64,000 bases of DNA from positions 62,001 to 126,000 of the forward strand of contig NZ_VCBA01000004.1 of NCBI RefSeq assembly GCF_007995245.1. The letters run 5' to 3'. Source of the DNA: Tateyamaria sp. syn59 (GTDB lineage: Bacteria; Pseudomonadota; Alphaproteobacteria; Rhodobacterales; Rhodobacteraceae). Positions 8,931 through 17,620 of the stretch are shown here, piece by piece. The notes below the pieces were generated by a model. It ran no database searches and had not been told where the DNA came from. It saw nothing but the letters and a program-made list of their open reading frames with translations. The translations under genes were made by a program, and so were the position numbers. The first letter of the stretch is position 1. Every line of letters starts with the position of its first letter.

Positions 8931-9994
8931 CGCTGTCGGTCGCCCTGCGCAACCGCTTCGGTGATTTCGACCTCGACGTCGCGTTCGAGGCCGGGCCGGG
9001 GGTGACGGCCCTGTTTGGTCGGTCGGGGGCGGGCAAGACGACCATCGTGAATGCGGTCGCGGGGTTATTGCGCCCCGATCATGCGCAGATCACCCTTGAT
9101 GGGGAACGGTTCGACAGCCTGCCTGTCCACCGCCGCCGTGTCGGATACGTGTTTCAGGACGCGCGTCTCTTTCCGCATATGAGCGTGGCCGACAATCTGG
9201 ATTACGCCAGCCGCTACGGCGCACGCGCCAGTGACCGCCCGCGGATCATCGAGATGCTGGGGATTGGTACCTTGCTTGATCGCCCGCCCGCCACCCTGTC
9301 GGGCGGAGAGAAGCAGCGCGTGGCCCTCGGGCGGGCATTGCTGTCGAACCCGCGCCTGCTGCTGATGGATGAACCGCTGGCCGCCCTCGACGCCCCGCGC
9401 AAGGCTGAGATCCTGCCCTATCTCGACCGGCTGAAGGCAGAAACGGGTCTTCCGATCCTCTATGTCAGCCACGCCGTGGACGAGGTCGCGCGGCTGGCCG
9501 ATCACATGGTGCTGTTGGCAGATGGCCGTGTGGCGCGTGCCGGGCCACTGTTTGACGTGATGGCAGACCCCGCCGCCGTACCGCTTCTGGGCGTGCGCGA
9601 GGCTGGCGCGGTGCTGCGCGCACGGGTTTTGAGCCATGACGAGGATGGCTTGAGCACGTTGCAGCTTGCCTCGGGCCACGTGCAGCTAATGGGGGTGCAG
9701 GCCCCGGTTGGCGCAGAGGTGCGGTTGCGTGTGCTGGCGCAGGACGTGCTTTTGTCGCTGACCGAACCGGAGGGGCTGAGCGCGCAAAACATCCTGCCTG
9801 TCATAATCCACACCATTCGGGCCGGTGACGGGCCGGGGGCGGCCATCGCGCTTCAGGCGGGCAGCGACCGGCTGTTGGCACGGGTGACGGCACGTGCCGT
9901 GCAGCGGATGGGACTGGTCGAGGGGCAGTCGCTCTTTGCGGTGATCAAGGCCACCTCTGTCGCACAGTCGGCCATCTCGGGTGCAGCTACTTGA
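8927..9994 (+). CDS. modC: Molybdate ABC transporter ATP-binding protein
   Basis: ModC is the ATPase of the molybdate importer. From the ATG at 8927, which overlaps the modB stop as ATGA, it has 355 aa. Visible are Walker A GRSGAGKT (31-38), the Q-loop region VGYVFQDARLFPHMSV, signature LSGGEKQRVALG, Walker B LLLMDEPLAALD and an H-loop histidine in YVSHAVDEV. The C-terminal third fits a TOBE/MOP molybdate-binding domain. The frame is open upstream of 8927, but that extension overlaps modB and lacks family similarity. The last 8 bases overlap the convergent EcsC gene. Confidence 0.95.
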   Translation: MTLSVALRNRFGDFDLDVAFEAGPGVTALFGRSGAGKTTIVNAVAGLLRPDHAQITLDGERFDSLPVHRRRVGYVFQDARLFPHMSVADNLDYASRYGARASDRPRIIEMLGIGTLLDRPPATLSGGEKQRVALGRALLSNPRLLLMDEPLAALDAPRKAEILPYLDRLKAETGLPILYVSHAVDEVARLADHMVLLADGRVARAGPLFDVMADPAAVPLLGVREAGAVLRARVLSHDEDGLSTLQLASGHVQLMGVQAPVGAEVRLRVLAQDVLLSLTEPEGLSAQNILPVIIHTIRAGDGPGAAIALQAGSDRLLARVTARAVQRMGLVEGQSLFAVIKATSVAQSAISGAAT

Positions 9995-10745
9995 GCGCCA
10001 GCACCTGTGTGCGCAGCCGCTCGACCATCGCTTCGTGCGGCTGGTCCGCCTCGACCGATAGACGGCGCAGGCCGAAATGCACATGGGCCATGTCGGTGTA
10101 ATACTTGGTGTAGCTGAAGTTGATGGCGGCCCCGGCAGCAGCCCCCAGCACAGGCACAGTCTGGGCTGCCAGCTTCTGGCCCAAGACCACCGCAAGACGC
10201 GGGGCCACGCGCGTGATCATCGCCTGCATCGCGGCACCAGACAGCGCCATGCGGGCGGACAAAAAGGCGATATCAGACCCGTCGTCATGCTCCAGCGGAC
10301 CGGCGGCGGCAAAGACCTGAATGCAGTCGAAGCGGACGGAGTCGGCGCTCGGATCAAACCCGTGTTCCTCAGCCACCCCCTCAATCACGCGCAGAAGGAG
10401 GGTTGTGGTGACCGGCAGCTCGGCCAGCGCCGTGGGCAACCCGCCAAAACCGCCTGCCGCCCCCATGGCCGCACTGACAGTCGCGTTCAGCCACTCCGCC
10501 TGATCCGGCACCACGCCGCGTGACCGGCTGGCAGCGCCCAGCGCCTGGGTCAGGGCGGCGCGGGTGGCATCGGTCAGCTGATCCTGCACCGCGACGGGCA
10601 AGCGGTTGAGCAGCCCGTCGGCCTGCGTGCCCAGCGTGTTCAGTACCTGGATGCCCAGACCGCCCGCAGCCTTGTAGCGCCTAGCGAGCCGTTCGAGTTC
10701 ATCCTCGGGGTTGAGCGGGTCGGGGACAACGATGATCTGGTTCAT
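9987..10745 (-). CDS. EcsC family protein
   Basis: The protein has 252 aa from the ATG at 10745 (MNQIIVVPDPLNPEDELERL). Its layout fits the EcsC family: a charged N-terminus, long alanine/glycine-rich helices (TVSAAMGAAGGFGGLP), LLLRVIEGVAEEHGFDP, and a C-terminal GAAINFSYTKYYTDMAHVHF. The middle could associate with membranes. The molecular role of EcsC proteins is not established outside the Bacillus Ecs transporter context. It converges on modC with an 8-base overlap and has a GNAT gene upstream on the same strand. Confidence 0.82.
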   Translation of the reverse strand: MNQIIVVPDPLNPEDELERLARRYKAAGGLGIQVLNTLGTQADGLLNRLPVAVQDQLTDATRAALTQALGAASRSRGVVPDQAEWLNATVSAAMGAAGGFGGLPTALAELPVTTTLLLRVIEGVAEEHGFDPSADSVRFDCIQVFAAAGPLEHDDGSDIAFLSARMALSGAAMQAMITRVAPRLAVVLGQKLAAQTVPVLGAAAGAAINFSYTKYYTDMAHVHFGLRRLSVEADQPHEAMVERLRTQVLALK

Positions 10746-10776
10746 GCCCTCAAGATGGGCGAGGCAAGGGCGCTTA

Positions 10777-11262
10777 TCAACTGAAACGCGTGACATCGCC
10801 TGCAATGCCGTCCCACGCGCCGGGCGCAAGATCGCGGCCGAGCACACGGTCGGGGTTCGTGGGGGGCGGCATGACAACGCCGCTCAGCTTTTTGAAACCG
10901 AAGCGGCCATAGTACGGTGCATCGCCCACCAGCATCACGCGATCCCAGCCAGAGGTATGCGCCCGATCCAGGGATGTCCCGATCAGCTCGCCGCCCAAGC
11001 CCTCGCCCTGCCGCGTCGGGTGCACGGCCACGGGGCCAAGCAGCAAGGCCGCGTGCGCACCGATGCGCACGGGCCAGTAGCGGATCGCGCCTGCCAGAAT
11101 ACCATCAGGGTCGCGCGCCACATGGCTCAACCCCGCCACGGGCGGCACATCATCGCGCAAACGGTAGGATGACAGCGCCTCGCGCCCCGGTGCAAAGCAC
11201 AGGTCATACAGGGCCTCGACCTCCCACCGATCCTCGGGCGTCTCTGTGCGCAGATGGTACAT
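10777..11262 (-). CDS. GNAT family N-acetyltransferase
   Basis: The protein has 161 aa with one GNAT fold. The acetyl-CoA pyrophosphate-binding region is visible as LLGPVAVHPTRQGEGLGGELI (R/Q-x-x-G-x-G/A pattern), followed by VMLVGDAPYYGRFGFKKL, a characteristic motif B end with the Y-x-R-F-G-F signature of the YhbS-like group. This predicts transfer of an acetyl group to a small molecule or protein amine; the substrate is unknown. It lies 31 bases upstream of EcsC on the same strand. Confidence 0.9.
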   Translation of the reverse strand: MYHLRTETPEDRWEVEALYDLCFAPGREALSSYRLRDDVPPVAGLSHVARDPDGILAGAIRYWPVRIGAHAALLLGPVAVHPTRQGEGLGGELIGTSLDRAHTSGWDRVMLVGDAPYYGRFGFKKLSGVVMPPPTNPDRVLGRDLAPGAWDGIAGDVTRFS

Positions 11263-11357
11263 GGGGCGGTGCGGGGCGGCGTATCATTCGTGAGGGCTGG
11301 CCCCCGCCCTAGCATGGGGCTATCCCTTGCGCAAACGCACCACACTTCGGAGCCGCC

Positions 11358-11963
11358 ATGTTCTACCGCCCCGCCGACGGCCACGGCCTGCCGCACAACC
11401 CGTTCAATGCCATCGTCACACCGCGGCCCATCGCCTGGGTTGCCACGCGCGGCAGCGATGGAGCGGACAACCTGGCGCCCTACTCCTTCTTCAACGCCAC
11501 CGCCTACGTCCCGCCGCAGGTCATGTTTGCCTCGACCAGTGCCAAGCCCGACCGCGATGGGACCAAGGACACCGTCGCCAACATCCGCGACACCGGCGTT
11601 TTCTGCGTCAACATCGTAGAGCACGCGATGAAGGACGTGATGAACCAGACATCGGGCGACTGGAGCGCGGATACGGATGAGTTTTCCCTCGCCTCGGTCG
11701 AGAAGGCGGAATGTTCCGAAATCAACTGTCCCCGCGTCGCTGTGGCGCCCGCATCGCTCGAGTGCCGCATGACCCAGATCCACAAGATCGAGGGCGAGAC
11801 GAACTATGTCGTCTTTGGGGAGGTCGTGGGCATCCACCTGCGTGACGATTGCATGGTCAACGGCATCTTTGACGTGCTGGCCTTCAACCCGCTCACGCGC
11901 ATGGGCTACCGCGACTATTCGGTCATCCGCGAGAAATTCAGCCTCAAACGCCCCGGCGAATGA
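11358..11963 (+). CDS. Flavin reductase family protein (FMN-binding split barrel)
   Basis: The 201-aa protein shows the flavin reductase-like start FYRPADGHGLPHNPFNAIVTPRPIAWVATRG, then NLAPYSFFNATAYVPPQVMFAS, which lines the flavin site in this fold, and NIVEHAMKDVMNQTS. It probably binds FMN and either reduces it or acts as an oxidoreductase in aromatic or xenobiotic metabolism; the partner is not visible. A GGAG stands 9 bases before the ATG. The gene overlaps the following acetyltransferase gene as ATGA, so the two are translationally coupled. Confidence 0.9.
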   Translation: MFYRPADGHGLPHNPFNAIVTPRPIAWVATRGSDGADNLAPYSFFNATAYVPPQVMFASTSAKPDRDGTKDTVANIRDTGVFCVNIVEHAMKDVMNQTSGDWSADTDEFSLASVEKAECSEINCPRVAVAPASLECRMTQIHKIEGETNYVVFGEVVGIHLRDDCMVNGIFDVLAFNPLTRMGYRDYSVIREKFSLKRPGE

Positions 11964-12592
11964 CCTTTCCCGACGCAGGCCGCGCCTATCCGGTGACCTT
12001 GCCCGACGGGTCAGACCACCAGGGCACCGTTTTTCTGAACCGGGTGATCGATCATCCGGGATGGGAAGTGGGCGACTATACCTACGCGTCCGACTTCTCT
12101 CCGGTCGCGGATTGGGCAGCGCATCTGGCCCCGTACCTTTTTGGATACGGCCCTGAAAAGCTGCGGATCGGGCGGTATTGCCAGATCGCACACGGCGTTC
12201 GGTTCATCACCTCCGCGGCCAACCACGCGATGGATGCGATGACGACATTTCCCTTTCCAATCTTCGATCCGGCGCAGATATCCAGCTATCAACCCGACCG
12301 CCGCGACACCGTGATCGGCAATGACGTGTGGCTGGGCTATGGCGCCATGGTCTGCCCCGGTGCGCATATCGGCAACGGTGTGATCGTCGGTGCAGGCGCA
12401 GTCGTGCGGGGCGTTGTTCCGGATTATGCGATTGTCACGGGCAATCCGGCGCAGGTGGTTCGGATGCGGTTTTCCGCCCCCGAGATCGAAACGCTCGCCA
12501 ATCTGGCGTGGTGGGACTGGCCCGCGGACAGGGTGGCCGCGGCGGTCCCTACGCTGCTGGCGGGTGATGTTTCAGCGCTCACACAGTGCTGA
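11960..12592 (+). CDS. CatB/Vat-like O-acetyltransferase (left-handed beta-helix)
   Basis: The protein has 210 aa. The region GRYCQIAHGVRFITSAANHAMDAMTTFPF resembles xenobiotic acetyltransferases (CatB chloramphenicol and Vat streptogramin type), including the candidate catalytic histidine in NHAMD. Hexapeptide repeats follow: IGNDVWLGYGAMVCPGAHIGNGVIVGAGAVV. It should form a trimer that acetylates a hydroxyl using acetyl-CoA. Family resemblance alone does not prove drug resistance, and many environmental members have unknown natural substrates. It overlaps the upstream flavin reductase gene by four bases. Confidence 0.88.
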   Translation: MTFPDAGRAYPVTLPDGSDHQGTVFLNRVIDHPGWEVGDYTYASDFSPVADWAAHLAPYLFGYGPEKLRIGRYCQIAHGVRFITSAANHAMDAMTTFPFPIFDPAQISSYQPDRRDTVIGNDVWLGYGAMVCPGAHIGNGVIVGAGAVVRGVVPDYAIVTGNPAQVVRMRFSAPEIETLANLAWWDWPADRVAAAVPTLLAGDVSALTQC

Positions 12593-12646
12593 CACACGGA
12601 CCGGCATAGAGACATACCCCGCACCATCCCGACGTGATCCAAAAAG

Positions 12647-12660
12647 GCAGAACGTTCTGC
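12647..12660. promoter_or_regulatory. 14-bp perfect palindrome, possible operator
   Basis: GCAGAACGTTCTGC is a perfect palindrome in the 222-base gap between the acetyltransferase and the small lipoprotein gene. It could be a regulator site for the lipoprotein; no regulator is assigned. Confidence 0.35.
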
Positions 12661-12814
12661 ACCGTTTCGGCGCCATCGGCGCATCACCGTCACGTCGCGG
12701 TACACCTGTCGGCGATTTGGCGCGCAATCGGCGCGTGGATACGACACCCCATTCAAGCTGGCAGAGGCCACATGCTAGGATTGCGCGACACAAAAACGGC
12801 GCAGGAGATTGGCC

Positions 12815-13000
12815 ATGAACAAAGTATTTGCACTGACCGCAGTCGCGGCATTTTTGGGCCTCGCGGCCTGCGGCGACACCACCGCACAGCGCGCAGTGGT
12901 CGGCGGAGCCATCGGTTGTGCCGCTGGCGAAGTGCTGGCCAATGGCCGCTGCGTGGAAGGCGCCGTTGTGGGTGCCGGTGTCGGTGTGATCACCGAGTAA
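12815..13000 (+). CDS. Small lipoprotein of unknown function
   Basis: The product has 61 aa. Its N-terminus is a lipoprotein signal with the lipobox LAAC (VAAFLGLAACGD), and an AGGAG lies 7 bases before the ATG. After the lipidated cysteine comes a glycine/alanine/valine-rich segment with two further cysteines (IGCAAGEVLANGRCVEGAVVG), ending in VGVGVITE. The glycine-rich stretch resembles the glycine-zipper segments of small outer-membrane lipoproteins, but I cannot assign it to a named family. An upstream TTG in frame is not needed. It is monocistronic in appearance. Confidence 0.7.
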   Translation: MNKVFALTAVAAFLGLAACGDTTAQRAVVGGAIGCAAGEVLANGRCVEGAVVGAGVGVITE

Positions 13001-13156
13001 TTCTTGCCGCCACACGCGGCTTTGAACATGGAAGGGTGCGCAGTCAGTCTACGCGCCCTTTGACCAACAGCCCATACTCACCCGCATGACGTGCAATTCG
13101 CAACCGAACTGCGCTAACGCTTGCTTGTTGCTTGATTTCTTTCTTAGCAGTCTCGA

Positions 13157-13186
13157 ATACTCCCGGCAGTACATACAGGGGAGTAT
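13157..13186 (+). promoter_or_regulatory. Inverted repeat overlapping the RTX gene ribosome-binding site
   Basis: ATACTCCC (13157-13164) and GGGAGTAT (13179-13186) are perfect 8-bp arms around a 14-nt loop. The right arm contains GGGAG, the Shine-Dalgarno sequence of the RTX gene, which starts at 13192. A folded leader would hide it. Confidence 0.45.
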
Positions 13187-13191
13187 GATCC

Positions 13192-14244
13192 ATGCCGGGC
13201 CCAACAATTCGTTTCTCGAACGGTATTTCACCGAATATCTTGATTTTCGACACGATCTTTGACGAGCTTTTCAACACCGTCACGTTGACCAGCGAAGGCG
13301 CTACAGAAGCCGTTTTCGAAACCAGCACCGGTGCTACCATCACGCTGCAAGGTTCTGGCTTTGCCTATGTCGGATCCATTGAAGAACGGCAGCTGGTCGG
13401 TGGCACACTGAACGCGCTCATTTTCGAGGTCTCTCCGGGTGTGACGGTTGAAATGACAGGCATCGCCTTTGATGTCCCCAGCTTTGCAGCGATCTATCAA
13501 CAGGACGCCTCCGGTGCCGATCCTGCGGCGCTCGAAAACTTCCTGATGCCGATGGACTGGACCATTCTGGGCAATGATGGCGCCACGGAATTTCGCAACA
13601 CCGCCGTGTCGTCAGATGGCGTACCGCTGACCTTCAGCGGGGACAATACCGTCGAACTCGACGGCGGATTCGACATCTTTGATGCGGGTGCGGGCAACGA
13701 TACGGTCAGCGGCGGATTGAAAGGCGATTTGATCTGGGGACGCGCGGGTAACGACGTGCTGAACGGAGATGAAGGCAACGACACCTTGCTAGGCGGGGCT
13801 GACAGTGACCTGCTGAACGGCGGCAGTGGCAGCGACAGCCTGAACGGCGGCAACCAGCAGGACACGCTGATCGGTGGCAATGGCAACGACACCCTCGTAG
13901 GCGGCAACCAGCGCGACGAATTGCGCGGCAGCAAGGGCGATGACAGCCTGAACGGCGGTGCCGCCAAGGATGTGCTGATCGGCGGCTCGGGTGATGACAC
14001 GATGACCGGCGGCAGCTCGGCGGATCGGTTTGTGTTCGTCAAAACCGCGGCTGGGCAGGAAGACGTGATCACTGATTTTGATGCCAGCCAGGACCGCATC
14101 CGCATCTACGGCGAAAACAATCCGGGCACTGCCACTTTCCAGGATCTAGGTGATGACCTTCTGGTGACCTACGGCACCAACAGCATCCTGATCGAGAACA
14201 CGGAAGAAGCCGATTTGACCAGCACCAATTTTCTGTTTCTCTGA
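13192..14244 (+). CDS. RTX calcium-binding repeat protein, predicted type I secretion substrate
   Basis: The protein has 350 aa. Residues 1-155 form a non-repetitive, beta-rich domain with no recognised family. From about 160 to 280 there are tandem glycine- and aspartate-rich nonapeptides of the GGxGxDxxx type, for example GGNGNDTLVGG and GGSGDDTMTGG, which bind calcium and fold into a beta-roll. The C-terminus (ADRFVF, then DFDASQDRIRI and the final hydrophobic NFLFL) matches the secretion region of type I substrates. No signal peptide is present. The matching ABC exporter is not in the window. The function of the N-terminal domain is unknown; a surface or matrix role is inference only. Confidence 0.85.
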   Translation: MPGPTIRFSNGISPNILIFDTIFDELFNTVTLTSEGATEAVFETSTGATITLQGSGFAYVGSIEERQLVGGTLNALIFEVSPGVTVEMTGIAFDVPSFAAIYQQDASGADPAALENFLMPMDWTILGNDGATEFRNTAVSSDGVPLTFSGDNTVELDGGFDIFDAGAGNDTVSGGLKGDLIWGRAGNDVLNGDEGNDTLLGGADSDLLNGGSGSDSLNGGNQQDTLIGGNGNDTLVGGNQRDELRGSKGDDSLNGGAAKDVLIGGSGDDTMTGGSSADRFVFVKTAAGQEDVITDFDASQDRIRIYGENNPGTATFQDLGDDLLVTYGTNSILIENTEEADLTSTNFLFL

Positions 14245-14265
14245 CGCGGGATCAGATCAAAATGC

Positions 14266-14294
14266 GAAAGGCCGGGCGCAACGCCTGGCCTTTT
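14266..14294. terminator. Bidirectional terminator between the RTX gene and sulP
   Basis: A stem GGCCGGGCG/CGCCTGGCC with one G-U pair and a CAA loop is flanked by an A-rich side and TTTT. It sits between convergent genes and can serve both. Confidence 0.75.
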
Positions 14295-14315
14295 CAGGTC
14301 CGGATCCCGGCGACG

Positions 14316-15941
14316 TTAATGCCCGCCAAGGATCCCTGTGCGCACGCCATAATCAGTGGCGATCTCGTAATCGGGGTCATCATCACTGTCGACGATCAGG
14401 TGGCCCGCCTTGGTCAACAGCTTGTGGCAATCATGGGTGAGGTGGCGCAATTGCACGCGTTTGCCAGCCTCCTCATATTTGCCCGCCACGGCCTCGATCG
14501 CCCGCAGCGCCGACTGGTCCACGACGCGGCTGTCGGCAAAGTCGATGATCACTTCGCGCGGATCGGTGTCGGTCTTGAACATCTCGATGAAACCGGTGGC
14601 CGAGCCAAAGAACAGCGGCCCCTGCACCTGATAAACGCGTGCGCCTTCAGGCGTTTCATAGGTCTTGGCATGAATGCGGCGCGCGTTGTTCCAGGCGTAA
14701 GCCAGCGCCGACACGATCACGCCTACGACCACCGCCACGGCAAGGTCTTCCATCACGGTCACGACCGTCACCAGAACGATGACAAAGGCGTCCGTCAGCG
14801 GCACTTTCCGCAGGATCTTGAGGCTGTTCCAGGCGAAGGTGCCGATCACAACCATGAACATCACGCCCACAAGTGCCGCCAGCGGAATCAGCTCGATGAC
14901 AGATGATCCGACGAGGATGAAGGCCAGCAGGAACAACGCCGCCGCCACACCCGCAATCCGTGTGCGACCGCCCGATTTCACGTTGATCATCGATTGCCCG
15001 ATCATCGCGCAACCGCCCATCCCGCCGAAAAAGCCTGTGGCCGTGTTGGCGACACCTTGGGCAATGCACTCCTGCGACGCCCCGCCCCGCTGGCCTGTCA
15101 GGTCGCCGACCAGGTTGAGGGTCAGCAGGCTCTCGATCAGGCCGATGGCGGCCAGGATCACGGCGTAGGGCAGGATGATCTCAAGCGTTTCCCAGGTCAA
15201 AGGCACCATGGGGATGTGGAAAGGAGGCAGACCGCCCTCAATGCTGGCCAAGTCGCCCACGCGCGGCACATCGAGGCCGAAGGCAATCACGATGGCTGCC
15301 ACAATACCGATACCCGCCAGTGGCGCCGGGATCGCGCGGGTCACCCGGGGCGCAAGCCAGATGATCGCCATCGTCAGCGCCACAAGGCCCAGCATCATGT
15401 AAAGCGGCATGCCAGACAGCCACTCACCGCCCGCCATCCCATGGCCCGACGCCTCTGCGCTGCCCGGCACCTTGAATTGCGTGAGCTGCGCCAGAAAGAT
15501 CACAATGGCCAGACCGTTCACGAAGCCCAGCATCACCGGGTGCGGCACGAGACGGATAAACTTGCCCCACTGCATCACGCCCGCAAAGATCTGAAGCAGC
15601 CCCATCAAAACGACGGTCGCAAACAGGTACTCGACCCCGTGCTGCGCCACCAGTGCCACCATGACCACGGCCAAGGCCCCCGTCGCACCCGAAATCATGC
15701 CCGGCCGGCCACCGAAAAGCGCGGTGATCAGGCCCACCATGAACGCCGCATAGAGCCCCACCAGCGGGTGCACGCCCGCGACAAAGGCAAAGGCAACAGC
15801 CTCGGGCACCAGCGCCAGTGCGACCGTCAGGCCGGACAGCAGATCCGTCTTGATCTGGCCGGGGGTCAGCTTGGTATCACCCGGCGCGATGGAAAAGTCG
15901 CCAAAGCGGGTCTTGGTGTTGAGGTTGTCGAGAAAGGCCAT
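14316..15941 (-). CDS. SulP family inorganic anion transporter with STAS domain
   Basis: The 541-aa inner-membrane transporter of the SulP/SLC26 family shows the N-terminal LLSGLTVALALVPEAVAFAFVAG, which matches the family signature. It has about 10-12 hydrophobic segments, and a C-terminal STAS domain from about residue 435 (VYQVQGPLFFGSATGFIEMF, then VIIDFADSRVVDQSALRAIE). Members carry sulfate, bicarbonate or other anions; the ion cannot be told from sequence. Its upstream region is shared with the divergent GAF-EAL gene. Confidence 0.93.
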   Translation of the reverse strand: MAFLDNLNTKTRFGDFSIAPGDTKLTPGQIKTDLLSGLTVALALVPEAVAFAFVAGVHPLVGLYAAFMVGLITALFGGRPGMISGATGALAVVMVALVAQHGVEYLFATVVLMGLLQIFAGVMQWGKFIRLVPHPVMLGFVNGLAIVIFLAQLTQFKVPGSAEASGHGMAGGEWLSGMPLYMMLGLVALTMAIIWLAPRVTRAIPAPLAGIGIVAAIVIAFGLDVPRVGDLASIEGGLPPFHIPMVPLTWETLEIILPYAVILAAIGLIESLLTLNLVGDLTGQRGGASQECIAQGVANTATGFFGGMGGCAMIGQSMINVKSGGRTRIAGVAAALFLLAFILVGSSVIELIPLAALVGVMFMVVIGTFAWNSLKILRKVPLTDAFVIVLVTVVTVMEDLAVAVVVGVIVSALAYAWNNARRIHAKTYETPEGARVYQVQGPLFFGSATGFIEMFKTDTDPREVIIDFADSRVVDQSALRAIEAVAGKYEEAGKRVQLRHLTHDCHKLLTKAGHLIVDSDDDPDYEIATDYGVRTGILGGH

Positions 15942-16023
15942 GCGTATTCCGTCTGCTCTTGGGGGCGCGATCGGTGGCCTCTAAACCATGCGGGGGTTAA
16001 AAACCATTGCACCAAGCGCGGGG

Positions 16024-16048
16024 CTGTTATGTGCGCTGCACATAGCAG
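16024..16048. promoter_or_regulatory. 11-bp inverted repeat in the sulP / GAF-EAL divergent region
   Basis: CTGTTATGTGC (16024-16034) and GCACATAGCAG (16038-16048) pair with one mismatch around GCT. It lies about 80 bases upstream of sulP and 175 upstream of the GAF-EAL gene, so it could be an operator for either. Confidence 0.4.
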
Positions 16049-16220
16049 GTTTGCGGCCGATGGCACGGTATTTCTGGGTATGCAAAGGACCGCAGGCCAG
16101 CCGTGACACGTACAGGGATGTTTTACGATGAATTTTCGGCATTTGGGCGACGATGCTTAGGTCGCGATTAACTGAAGGACGGCTACACCTCAGCGTGGAC
16201 GACGAAAAAGGCAGCGCGCT

Positions 16221-17447
16221 ATGAAAAGCACCGCATTCAGCACCAGCAAACGCTCTGCGGACGAGGTTATTAAACGCGCGCTATCCAGCGTCCGCGAGCA
16301 TCTGGGCATGGAAATCGCCTATCTGTCCGAGATTGAGGGGAATGATTCTGTCTTTCGCGCCGTTGATGCGCCAGGGCTGGAAGATCTGGTCAAACCGGGG
16401 GACCGGCGGTCGCTCGATGACGTCTATTGCCGCCATATCGTCGAGGGACGCTTGCCGTCACTTATCGCCAACACCGCCGACATCCCGATGACAGCGTCGA
16501 TGCCGATCACGACGCAAGTGCCCATCGGAAGCCACGTCAGCGTGCCGATCCGACGCGAAGATGGCAGCGTCTACGGCATGTTCTGCTGCCTGTCGCCGAC
16601 GCCCAATCCATCGCTGAACAAACGTGATCTCGCGATCATGGAGATGTTTGCCGACCTCTGCGCCGACCAGGTCAATGGCGCCATCACAGAGGCCAAGGCA
16701 TACGACGCCCAGAGCGCTACGATCCGCAAGATCCTGGACACGCGCGACTTTCGCGTCGTTTATCAACCGATTTACCATCTTGACAGCAACCGGCCTTCGG
16801 GGTTTGAGGCGCTGTGCCGCTTCCAGTCCGAGCCCTACCGCACCCCGGACATATGGTTTGCCGAAGCCGAGGCTGTCGGTCTGGGCATCGACCTTGAACT
16901 GGCGGTCATCGACGCAGCGCTGGACGGTTTTGCGCAGCTACCGGAGGACGTGTACCTGTCGGTCAACGCCTCCCCGGCCACGGCCACATCTGGCCGCCTG
17001 TCCGAAGTGTTTGACGGGCGCCCACTGGGCCGGATCGTTCTGGAAATCACCGAACACAGCGCGATCGAAGACCCCGCCGCCCTGATGGCCGAGCTTGAAG
17101 CCTGGCGCAGCCGCGGGCTGATCTTGGCCATTGACGACGCGGGTGCGGGCTATTCCGGCCTGCAACAGATCGTGCAGCTGTCACCCGACATCCTGAAACT
17201 CGACATGTCGCTGACATCGGGCATCGACACAGATGCCGCCAAACGCTCACTCGCCGCCGCAATGGTGCATTTCGCCACGGAACAGCGCTCCGTCATCGTC
17301 GCCGAAGGGATCGAGACAGAGGCGGAACTGACCACCTTGCGCAAGATCGGTGTGCACCGCGGCCAGGGTTGGTTTCTGGGAAAACCCGCATCGCTTGAAG
17401 ACGTCTGCGCCGCTCTGCTTCAAGGGCCATCGGCCAAACAGGCCTGA
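16221..17447 (+). CDS. GAF-EAL protein, predicted cyclic-di-GMP phosphodiesterase
   Basis: The protein has 408 aa and no membrane segment. Residues 15-160 form a GAF-like sensor domain and 170-400 an EAL domain. The catalytic residues appear intact: EAL at 196-198, N249 (SVNAS), E275 in LEITE, the DD pair at 305-306, K326 in KLD and E362 in AEGIE. It should therefore hydrolyse c-di-GMP under control of a ligand bound by the GAF domain. No GGDEF domain is attached. It is a stand-alone gene; a link to the tad pilus genes 25 kb away is possible but only inference. Confidence 0.92.
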   Translation: MKSTAFSTSKRSADEVIKRALSSVREHLGMEIAYLSEIEGNDSVFRAVDAPGLEDLVKPGDRRSLDDVYCRHIVEGRLPSLIANTADIPMTASMPITTQVPIGSHVSVPIRREDGSVYGMFCCLSPTPNPSLNKRDLAIMEMFADLCADQVNGAITEAKAYDAQSATIRKILDTRDFRVVYQPIYHLDSNRPSGFEALCRFQSEPYRTPDIWFAEAEAVGLGIDLELAVIDAALDGFAQLPEDVYLSVNASPATATSGRLSEVFDGRPLGRIVLEITEHSAIEDPAALMAELEAWRSRGLILAIDDAGAGYSGLQQIVQLSPDILKLDMSLTSGIDTDAAKRSLAAAMVHFATEQRSVIVAEGIETEAELTTLRKIGVHRGQGWFLGKPASLEDVCAALLQGPSAKQA

Positions 17448-17620
17448 GGCGTCTGAGATCCACATCAGGATGGTTTCGACCGTTGTCACCACCTTGAGCG
17501 CGATATGGTGAGACAGCGTTGGATCGCCTTGATACACGTTTGTATCGGCATCAAAGAGTGCATGTGCGCCGAGGCAAAATATGAGCCACCGATCCATGCG
17601 ATGGCATCACTTCGTTCGCC

